NCBI GenBank assembly: GCA_907163375.1
Contig: CAJQUW010000537.1
Location: forward strand, 1-64,000
From: Prostheceraeus crozeri
Taxonomy: Eukaryota > Platyhelminthes > Polycladida > Euryleptidae
DNA: 64,000 nucleotides
Direction of reading: 5' to 3'
A model generated the notes under the pieces. The model was not told the origin of the DNA, searched no databases, and worked only from the letters and a program-made list of their open reading frames with translations. This document shows positions 8,563 through 15,164 of this stretch, piece by piece. Positions within the stretch are counted from its first letter, which is position 1. The number at the start of each line of letters is the position of its first letter. A program made the translations under genes and the position numbers.

Positions 8563-9912
8563 TTAAAAATCAGTTCGTTGTAATTCATTTTGATAAAAAC
8601 GGCCTCTGATATCCTCATTATCTAAATCTTTAATTTCATAAGTAAACGGATAACTTTGATTTATTTTACAAATTTCAAATATCTCTTTCGTCCAGTATCC
8701 GACGAAGCCCTTTTCAAATTTGTTCTTATATTTAAATATTCTAACTCTATCTCCAATTTTAAATTTCGGCTTAAGTTTCTGCAAATTCGGATTACTCTCA
8801 TTCGAATAATTATTTTCGAATATTTTCTTTCGTATTAAATCAGGGTCGTCAGAAGCATTCTTTGGAGTTTCTTCAATACCAGAATGAACTTTATTATTGT
8901 ACTCTTCTACAATTCCTGGTAATATCTTCAACCATTTCTGATTTCTTTGCTCAGTAAATTTCTTGAATAATTTATTTTTTAACGTCCGATTGAATCTTTC
9001 TATCACTACGGCCTTCCCTGCATTTTCAGTTGAATAAACAGTTTCAAATAGTGGCTGAACGTTTCGGTTATAAAATTCCGACCCTTTATCAACAAACAAT
9101 TTTTTTGGCTTTCTCTTACTTTCTTTAAAGATTATTTCAAACGCATATTTAACTGATAGACCACTTTTATTTTTTAAAGGTTTTACCCAAGCGTATCGTG
9201 TATATAAATCTATAACGGTCAATGCGTATTTATAATCTTTTTCATTCGGCATATGAATAAGATCAGCACTCCAAATATCATCTTTATTAAATACTTTTAC
9301 TTTCAATAAATATTTAGGCCTTCTGTATTCTTTATGAATTTCAGACGCGTAGGTTCGAGCGTTGCTCTCAGAGTTATTAGTTCGAGCGTTGCTCTCAGAC
9401 AGCTTTGCTGTCGTTTCATTTAAACCCTGACCGAATAATATTTTAGCTTGTAAAGCTTTCTTAACAAACATTCTTTCAATTTTTTCTCTAAATGTAGGAT
9501 TTTGAATACTATCTAATTCTTGAATCATCTTCTTATCAGCTGCATGTCGAGAACTTAGATCATGATTTCGATAAGCTAAATCATGCCTGTAAGCTGCGGC
9601 ATCTACTCTATTTATTGGTTCTTCACCTGGTTTCGGATTATTATTCTCATCTAGTCTTATATCTAATCGAGTTCCTGGACCAGTATATGAATGACCAGGA
9701 AGATGTTTTTCTTTCGAATATTTACTCCAAATAAATCCAGGAAAGTTTTCTAATGTTTTTTGTATATCACCACCGAAGTGGTATGGAACTTTGTTCTTGT
9801 CACCTCCAATATGCTGACAATTTGAGTTTTTATTTTTGCTTAAGGGATAATTCAATAAATCTAAATTAGAAATTTTTAATTTAGTTAAATTTTCGGAATT
9901 TGTAGAATTCAT
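8563..9912 (-). CDS. Phospholipase A2-like domain fused to retroviral-type integrase
   Basis: 449 residues. Residues about 70-165 carry a parvovirus VP1-like PLA2 signature: YTGPG (76-80, calcium loop) and HD..Y (His110, Asp111, Tyr114). Parvoviral PLA2 opens endosomal membrane. A linker (170-195) contains a duplicated SESNART motif. Residues about 200-350 form the DDE integrase core (Asp217 in SADLI, Asp275 in FVDKGSEF, Glu305 in VIERFNRT), and 370-449 a basic SH3/chromo-like tail. No HHCC zinc domain is seen. Only 29 residues separate Asp275 and Glu305, about five fewer than usual, so activity is in doubt. Integrase would insert the element; the PLA2 part might be released by the protease encoded next door. 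I recall similar fusions in other animal Polintons but could not check. Confidence 0.88.
   Translation of the reverse strand: MNSTNSENLTKLKISNLDLLNYPLSKNKNSNCQHIGGDKNKVPYHFGGDIQKTLENFPGFIWSKYSKEKHLPGHSYTGPGTRLDIRLDENNNPKPGEEPINRVDAAAYRHDLAYRNHDLSSRHAADKKMIQELDSIQNPTFREKIERMFVKKALQAKILFGQGLNETTAKLSESNARTNNSESNARTYASEIHKEYRRPKYLLKVKVFNKDDIWSADLIHMPNEKDYKYALTVIDLYTRYAWVKPLKNKSGLSVKYAFEIIFKESKRKPKKLFVDKGSEFYNRNVQPLFETVYSTENAGKAVVIERFNRTLKNKLFKKFTEQRNQKWLKILPGIVEEYNNKVHSGIEETPKNASDDPDLIRKKIFENNYSNESNPNLQKLKPKFKIGDRVRIFKYKNKFEKGFVGYWTKEIFEICKINQSYPFTYEIKDLDNEDIRGRFYQNELQRTDF
9357..9412. repeat. Three triloop hairpins in the PLA2-integrase linker
   Basis: GAGC-GTT-GCTC at 9357-9367 and again at 9384-9394, then GACAGC-TTT-GCTGTC at 9398-9412. 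They encode the duplicated SESNART segments of the interdomain linker and keep frame. Confidence 0.8.
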
Positions 9913-9955
9913 TTTAAAAGATAAAAAAAAAGATAAAATAAATGTTTTACCTTAT

Positions 9956-9968
9956 GGACCAAAGGTCC
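9956..9968. repeat. Triloop hairpin module II
   Basis: GGACC-AAA-GGTCC, eight bases beyond the stop of the gene ending at 9977. With its flank it is the inverse of the hairpin at 12665-12677. Confidence 0.8.
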
Positions 9969-9976
9969 TGAGGTTA

Positions 9977-10462
9977 TTACCGAATCATACTAGGACTCAG
10001 ATATATTCCAGAACCATCCTTAGTTTCTTTAATTTCAATTAAATCATCAACATTGTGGAGAATATTTTTGAGAACTCGTTTTCCTTCATCAACTAATTTT
10101 AATTTACTAATAAAATTATCTACTATTCCTTCACCCCTAGCAACTTTCTCTAACTCTCTATTATGTCGTTTTTGTTCTTCTAATGCTGCCTTCTCTGATT
10201 TATTTTTATTTACTGCTTGGACAATACCAGCTGTCCCACTTGCAACACTTCCTGCTGCAGCTATGCCTCCTATTATTAGAGGAATTAATGGGAGAATCCC
10301 GCCATTCTTTTCTTCTTGTAATTGAATATTCTCTATCATTGGTTTACTTATGTAATACTTTTTTTTGTTAATCGTAATAGTTTTAGGGGTATTTTTGTCA
10401 ACAATATTACGTAATTTTAATTCAACAGTTTTATTATTAATATTACTTTTCGCTTGCGACAT
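9977..10462 (-). CDS. Small virion core / membrane-active-like protein
   Basis: 161 residues from the Met of MSQAKSN (four residues inside the longest frame). A basic, Asn/Lys-rich N terminus with a KKKYYISKPM segment precedes a Gly/Ala-rich hydrophobic stretch (GILPLIPLIIGGIAAAG), then a charged helix. This layout recalls adenovirus pX/pVI-like core or lytic proteins, and the neighbouring gene at 12086-12607 has a similar Gly/Ala helix. It lies between integrase and major capsid genes, all on the minus strand, which fits a late structural cluster. Assignment is by layout only. Confidence 0.6.
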   Translation of the reverse strand: MSQAKSNINNKTVELKLRNIVDKNTPKTITINKKKYYISKPMIENIQLQEEKNGGILPLIPLIIGGIAAAGSVASGTAGIVQAVNKNKSEKAALEEQKRHNRELEKVARGEGIVDNFISKLKLVDEGKRVLKNILHNVDDLIEIKETKDGSGIYLSPSMIR

Positions 10463-10477
10463 TTTTAATAACAAAAT

Positions 10478-10622
10478 TTTAAGTTATCAAAAATTTAAAT
10501 CTATTCTAGTTATGAAAAAATTTTTAAGTTAAGAATTTTAAATCTATTCTAGTTATGAAAAAATTTTAAGATATCAAAATTTTAATCTATTCTAGTTACG
10601 AAAAATTTTTAAGTTATCAAAA
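10478..10622. repeat. AT-rich tandem repeat, about 3 copies of about 45-50 bp
   Basis: The words AATCTATTCTAGTTATGAA and AATTTTTAAGTTATCAAA alternate three times in the gap upstream of the small core-like gene and downstream of the capsid gene. It may hold that gene's promoter. Confidence 0.75.
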
Positions 10623-10640
10623 AAATTAAATTAATTAAAC

Positions 10641-10662
10641 GACGAAGTCTTGGGCTTTAGCC
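10641..10662. repeat. Triloop hairpin module at capsid gene stop
   Basis: GAC-GAA-GTC (10641-10649) and GGCT-TT-AGCC (10653-10662), followed by GATCC. The capsid gene's stop codon overlaps the second hairpin. It resembles module I at 14340. Confidence 0.7.
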
Positions 10663-11991
10663 GATCCTAACCATCTTCCCATTAAGAACTTCAATAGAAT
10701 ATTTTGTATCTTCTAGCAATAAACCATAAGCCATCAATGAAGTTGTGGAATCTTTTTTTTCAATATTAATTGTTACATCACAGCCAGTCTTGATAATATC
10801 TTCAGATTGTGCACTTAAATCGAAACAGAAAACAGGATATAAATGTCTCCAATCTCCAGGAGTTAATTGTGGTTCAACTCCAAATTCTATACAAAGATTT
10901 CGATAAGAATCATATCCTTCCATAAATTGATTATTGGTATCATCGAATCTTAATGGATCAATTGGATAACGGGTTTGATTTAATGAAACTTGTAAACTTC
11001 GAATTGTATTAATATGGAAGATATTATTGTTCTTATCAAAACTTGGAGAATTATTTCTTTGAAATGTTAGTAATAAATATCTTGGGGTATTCGCAGTTCT
11101 AGTAAAATGCCAGTTAAATCTTTGTTCGGAAAAAGTTACTGAACTAGCAGTTCTCTTTAGAAAATTTACTGGAATTGGTTTGTTAGTATTTAATCTTTTT
11201 GCAATAGCTGTTTCAATCTCTAAACTAGGAGTAATATGCTTAATCCACCATTCAAGTCTATCAATTTTTAAATATGCTTTTTTTCCAGTCTTACCAAAAA
11301 AGATTAATTCATTATTTGCTGTACGATGAATTATTAATTTAAATTTTAATTGATATGATATTTTATCATAATCTAAATATCCGAATAATGGAGACAATGA
11401 CCAATTTACTGTCTGTTTACTTTTTTTGTTAAATTCACGTCTTTCTTTATATGCTTCATTATTTGTTTTATTTAAATGTTTTGCAATATTTTCTACATCT
11501 TTCGCAATTCCTGCGGCATCTGTTCCAGCGTGAGTTAAATCATCAACAATTATACCATCATTAGTATCAGGAAACCAACCTTCGATTTCATGCTTTTTAT
11601 TATTTTCACCAATTGTTATAAATCTAAGCATTGTATCAATTACACCTGGAGAATCACTTATTGTTTCTATATTTTGAGTTGCAACATCTAAACGCATTTG
11701 TGTAAATAATCTTGGAAAAAAATTATTCTCTAGTGTAATATTATCGGTATCTGGTAATGGTGTTGTAAAATTAGCATCACTATATAAAGAATATTCACAG
11801 TGTAAAAATGAATCAGGTAAATATAAATAGCTCTGCTGATTATCAACTTCAAAAATTAAATCACCTCCAGTGTTTACTCTACTGGAAGATCCGGGATTCA
11901 TAGCAATTCTTATATAGTCATTCTTTTTTTGATTGTAACTGGTGAACGGAGGATCATCTAATCTAAATTTATTTTCGATAAGCGAAGGCAT
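10657..11991 (-). CDS. Major capsid protein (double jelly-roll, hexon-like)
   Basis: 444 residues, the largest structural protein in the cluster. The N-terminal half has strand-rich segments typical of Polinton capsid proteins: LIFEVDNQQSYLYLPDSF, then ENNFFPRLFTQMRLDV and TQNIETISDSPGVIDTM. The C-terminal half has HLYPVFCFDLSAQSE and CDVTINIEKKDSTTSLMAYG. It would assemble as trimers forming the capsid facets. The start ATG at 11991 is preceded by an AT-rich leader. Upstream lies a second Gly/Ala core-like gene and downstream another, consistent with a structural operon-like block. The fold is inferred from motif pattern and context, without a structural model. Confidence 0.8.
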   Translation of the reverse strand: MPSLIENKFRLDDPPFTSYNQKKNDYIRIAMNPGSSSRVNTGGDLIFEVDNQQSYLYLPDSFLHCEYSLYSDANFTTPLPDTDNITLENNFFPRLFTQMRLDVATQNIETISDSPGVIDTMLRFITIGENNKKHEIEGWFPDTNDGIIVDDLTHAGTDAAGIAKDVENIAKHLNKTNNEAYKERREFNKKSKQTVNWSLSPLFGYLDYDKISYQLKFKLIIHRTANNELIFFGKTGKKAYLKIDRLEWWIKHITPSLEIETAIAKRLNTNKPIPVNFLKRTASSVTFSEQRFNWHFTRTANTPRYLLLTFQRNNSPSFDKNNNIFHINTIRSLQVSLNQTRYPIDPLRFDDTNNQFMEGYDSYRNLCIEFGVEPQLTPGDWRHLYPVFCFDLSAQSEDIIKTGCDVTINIEKKDSTTSLMAYGLLLEDTKYSIEVLNGKMVRIG

Positions 11992-12085
11992 TTTTATAAG
12001 AAATAATTTGACTTTTTGTTTTTCTCACAGACAGAAAAAAAAATTTTTACTAAAATATAATTTTAGAATTTTACTAAATATAATT

Positions 12086-12607
12086 TTAGAATTTTGCTAG
12101 ACCAGCTCCGCTACAGCTTTGCTGGTTAGACCGAAGGTTGCTGCTCACGCCATTACCTCTTATTTCTTCAATTGTTTTTTCATTATGTTTACTATCACCA
12201 TCCACAGCTATGTTAGCAATTTTGTTCTTTGTTTCATCTGAAAGTTTTTTTAATTTTTTTAGTTCTTCAGAATCATTCCTAAGTTTACGAATAGCTTCTA
12301 GTTGTTTTAATTCGTTTTGAGACTTGACAGCATTTGATATTGCACTAGCTGTACTACCTATAGCAGCTGCTCCTTTTGCGGCAGATGTAATCAAATCTTT
12401 ATTATTTTTTATCAAGTTAACGATACTTCCAATACCAGAAAAGATGCCATCCCCTTCTTTTTGAACGGCACCTGCGGTGCCTAGGAACTTTTCTGTTCCG
12501 ATTGTTTCTCTATTATTATAATGATAAACAGGATTCATACGTGGTTCATGAGCAATTCTTTGATTTGAAGCAAAATGTTTAAGATTATGTTTATAAATTA
12601 TAGGCAT
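12086..12607 (-). CDS. Small pVI/core-like structural protein
   Basis: 173 residues. After a His/Asn-rich N terminus comes GDGIFSGIGSIVNLI, then a Gly/Ala/Ser helix (TSAAKGAAAIGSTASAIS) followed by a Lys/Leu/Glu coiled-coil-like stretch. This resembles amphipathic minor virion proteins such as adenovirus pVI. Sequences encoding GTAGAV and the C terminus coincide with GC-rich hairpins (12467-12481 and 12114-12138), which look inserted in frame. It lies just upstream of the capsid gene on the same strand. Confidence 0.55.
   Translation of the reverse strand: MPIIYKHNLKHFASNQRIAHEPRMNPVYHYNNRETIGTEKFLGTAGAVQKEGDGIFSGIGSIVNLIKNNKDLITSAAKGAAAIGSTASAISNAVKSQNELKQLEAIRKLRNDSEELKKLKKLSDETKNKIANIAVDGDSKHNEKTIEEIRGNGVSSNLRSNQQSCSGAGLAKF
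12114..12138. repeat. Triloop hairpins in 3' end of 12086-12607 gene
   Basis: CAGC-TTT-GCTG (12114-12124) and ACC-GAA-GGT (12130-12138), within the last 20 codons of the gene. Same loop sequences as the other hairpins. Confidence 0.7.
12467..12481. repeat. Triloop hairpin inside coding region
   Basis: GGCACC-TGC-GGTGCC, a perfect 6-bp stem with 3-nt loop, encoding GTAGA in the minus-strand gene 12086-12607. It is GC-rich in an AT-rich gene. Confidence 0.75.
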
Positions 12608-12664
12608 TTTTTAGGATTAAATTTGACTTTTGGGAAAAATATCTACGATTGGTTAGTAACCTGA

Positions 12665-12677
12665 GGACCTTTGGTCC
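12665..12677. repeat. Triloop hairpin module II at fibre gene end
   Basis: GGACC-TTT-GGTCC, two bases beyond the stop of the fibre-like gene. With its flank it reads AACCTGAGGACCTTTGGTCC, which matches the reverse complement of the 9956 hairpin apart from one base. Confidence 0.8.
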
Positions 12678-12679
12678 GT

Positions 12680-13567
12680 TTAAGATTTACGTTTGTGAAT
12701 GGACAACAACTTCGAGATAACTTTATTAATTGACTGTTGTACTTTATCTATTGCGTCAAGCAGCGTGTGATGTACTTTAATTTCTTTGCTATTAACTTGC
12801 ATTTTCTGCTGATTAATCTTCAATGCCGCTTTAAGAGCATTTAACTTAATTTTAAGAACATCTAATTGTCTTTTAACAGCATCTAACTGTTCTTTATTTT
12901 CTTTAGAGTTTTCTTGTAAATTTTTCTTTAATTCATTTTCTAAATTGATTTTAAGAGTTTTCATTTTATCAACTCTTTGATTAAGCGAGTTTACTTCATT
13001 TATTATTCTATTCATCTTTTTCATTTGTTGAGTAATTTTAGAACTTAATTCATCAACACTTTTTTGGAATGTAGTTTGTAACTGCTTTAAATTTTTTTTA
13101 ATTCTTTCAGGTAGATTTTCTATTTCATCTTCTAATTGTTCTTTTAACATTTTTATCTGATGTTTATTTTTAATGACTGCAGATTTTAACTTTATAGAAA
13201 GTAATATTAAAATTTTTGATTGTTCAGAAATCTTTTTAAAAAGTTTTGCTATATCTGCTTCTAGCTCTCTATCCTTTTTATCAAGTTTTAATAATTTTTC
13301 GTTTAGTGATTTGTCATTAAGTTTAAGCAACTTTAATTCATTCATCAGTGGAACCAAAACATCGTTTATATATTTTTCTTTTAAGTCACTGATTTGTGTA
13401 TCAACATATTGTTTATTTGTTAACTCTGTATTTTGTTGCGGAAGAATAGAAAGATGCAATGGACCAGATAAAACGTCTCCAGTTTTCATAATATAATTTT
13501 CTATTTCTATTTCTAATTCACGATTATTCGGGATATATGCACCTCCACCAACATTTGGTAACATCAT
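12680..13567 (-). CDS. Fibre-like coiled-coil protein
   Basis: 295 residues. Residues about 28-60 carry MKTGDVLSGPLHL and ELTNKQYVD, a repeat type seen in phage tail fibres and short fibre-shaft proteins. The rest is almost continuous Lys/Glu/Leu/Ile heptad sequence, predicting a long trimeric or dimeric coiled coil, ending in a basic tail. It likely forms a rod attached to the virion vertex or used in host attachment; that role is inferred. It is divergently transcribed from 13613 with only 45 bp between starts, so the two share a promoter region. A GC hairpin follows the stop. Confidence 0.7.
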   Translation of the reverse strand: MMLPNVGGGAYIPNNRELEIEIENYIMKTGDVLSGPLHLSILPQQNTELTNKQYVDTQISDLKEKYINDVLVPLMNELKLLKLNDKSLNEKLLKLDKKDRELEADIAKLFKKISEQSKILILLSIKLKSAVIKNKHQIKMLKEQLEDEIENLPERIKKNLKQLQTTFQKSVDELSSKITQQMKKMNRIINEVNSLNQRVDKMKTLKINLENELKKNLQENSKENKEQLDAVKRQLDVLKIKLNALKAALKINQQKMQVNSKEIKVHHTLLDAIDKVQQSINKVISKLLSIHKRKS

Positions 13568-13612
13568 TTTTTAACAATAAAAAAATAAAATTTTTTTTAT
13601 AAAAATAAAAAA

Positions 13613-14956
13613 ATGGAAAAACCAAATTTCAAAAAATTATATTCGCCCGCATCATCCTGTTCTTCTTATTCGACGAGATCAACGGGATTTGAAAATAAAT
13701 GTTTTGATAATAATACTATTACAAATCCATGTATAGATGTTAATATTTTATTTCAATTACAAGCCGAAATATTTAGAGAACAGACTAAAGGTTTACCTTC
13801 TATAGAAACTAATTATTGTTTATTTCCAGGTGATCCATTTATTAAATTTATGGAGATTGTTAGTAAATATAATGATGTAGCTTATGTGGAATTAAATAAA
13901 GAAAATATGGTTATAATAGGTCATAATAATGTTTATGGTTTTATTAGAGCAGTTTTGCCGATTAGTAATACTGATTGGATAGAAACTAAAATTATTAATT
14001 ATATTAATATTAAAGAATTAGTTAAAAAATTAAAATCTTTTTCCAAAGAAAAAATTAGATTATTTGTTGATGAACAAAATCAATATAACATTCACATAGA
14101 GAGTAAAAAACATAATGAAGAATTATTTTGTCAGGTATATTATAGAGATACAATTTATAAACAAGAAACATTAGAAATGCCGCAAAGATATGATGATGAT
14201 ACTTATTTAGGATTATATTCAAACTTAAATATTAATTTGTTAAAATCTTATATAAATGGTTTAGCTCAACAAGAGAAAATTTATATGTGGACAACACCTT
14301 ATACTATTAACAATGACCATAATCATAATCATAATAAACGAACCGAAGGTTCTAGGGCTTTGCCCGATCTTAAAGAATCTTATGATAATAATGATAATAA
14401 TATAGATGATAATAATTTAGATGATGATAATATAAATGATGATTCTGAAACATCTGAAAAAGGTGTAAATGGTAAAAAAGATTATAAAAATATTAGTAAT
14501 TATAAAAATTTATCTAAATTTCATTTTCTTACAATTGAAAATAATAATGATGGTATAGTTGAAGATACTGTTAGACAACTATGTGTTGGGTCTACAAAAT
14601 TTAAATTAGGATTTACATCTAATCAATTTAAAATTTTATCATCTTTAATAAAAACTAAAAGTGATACAGATTATGGTGGTGTTATTAAATTTTCCAAAAA
14701 AGATCAAAGACCAATATTTTTCTCTATTATATTATTATCAGATAAAAGATGTAATTTAGAGTTAGATATTCCAATAAGAGAATGGTATCCTATCAGGAAA
14801 AGGTATCCAATCCCAAAAAGTGTAATTTATGATGTTGAAGAAACAATTTATGATGATGATGAAGAATCAATTGATGATGATGATGATGAAGAATCAATAG
14901 TTAGTGAAAATAAATTTAAATTATCTTTTGATGAAACATTATATGATGAAACTTAA
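13613..14956 (+). CDS. Unidentified acidic protein, possible clamp-like fold
   Basis: 447 residues. Residues about 55-170 alternate helices and strands (FIKFMEIVSKYNDVAYVEL, then INIKELVKKLKSFSKEKIRLFV) and about 300-385 repeat a similar rhythm, which recalls PCNA-like sliding clamps; this is only a pattern impression. A low-complexity middle (His/Asn then Asp/Asn runs, about 236-285) is interrupted by an in-frame GC-rich double hairpin encoding TEGSRALPD. The C terminus is rich in Asp/Glu. It is one of three plus-strand genes, divergent from the fibre gene and convergent with PolB, where an AT-rich tandem array separates the two. If a clamp, it could assist the neighbouring polymerase. Confidence 0.6.
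   Translation: MEKPNFKKLYSPASSCSSYSTRSTGFENKCFDNNTITNPCIDVNILFQLQAEIFREQTKGLPSIETNYCLFPGDPFIKFMEIVSKYNDVAYVELNKENMVIIGHNNVYGFIRAVLPISNTDWIETKIINYINIKELVKKLKSFSKEKIRLFVDEQNQYNIHIESKKHNEELFCQVYYRDTIYKQETLEMPQRYDDDTYLGLYSNLNINLLKSYINGLAQQEKIYMWTTPYTINNDHNHNHNKRTEGSRALPDLKESYDNNDNNIDDNNLDDDNINDDSETSEKGVNGKKDYKNISNYKNLSKFHFLTIENNNDGIVEDTVRQLCVGSTKFKLGFTSNQFKILSSLIKTKSDTDYGGVIKFSKKDQRPIFFSIILLSDKRCNLELDIPIREWYPIRKRYPIPKSVIYDVEETIYDDDEESIDDDDDEESIVSENKFKLSFDETLYDET
14340..14365. repeat. Triloop hairpin module I inside the 447-residue ORF
   Basis: GAACC-GAA-GGTTC (14340-14352), two bases, then GGGC-TTT-GCCC (14355-14365) and GATC. The same double hairpin, with a few changes, overlaps the protease stop at 8520-8544. 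Here it is in frame in a low-complexity coding stretch. Confidence 0.85.
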
Positions 14957-15016
14957 TATGATAAAACTTAATAGAAAATACCAAAATATTCGATAAATAT
15001 ATTTTCATATGTAATA

Positions 15017-15157
15017 AAATTTTTAGATGTAATAAGTTTTTAGATGTAATAAGTTTATAGATGTAATAAATTTTTTAGATGTAATAAGTTTATAGATGTA
15101 ATAAGTTTTTAGATGGAATAAGTTTTTAGATGTTATAAATTTTTTAGATGTAATAAA
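15017..15157. repeat. 17-18-bp AT-rich tandem array, about 8 copies
   Basis: TAGATGTAATAAGTTTT units repeat between the converging stops of the 447-residue gene and PolB. No GC hairpin is present here; the array may take the 3'-end role. Confidence 0.85.
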
Positions 15158-15164
15158 AAAATTA

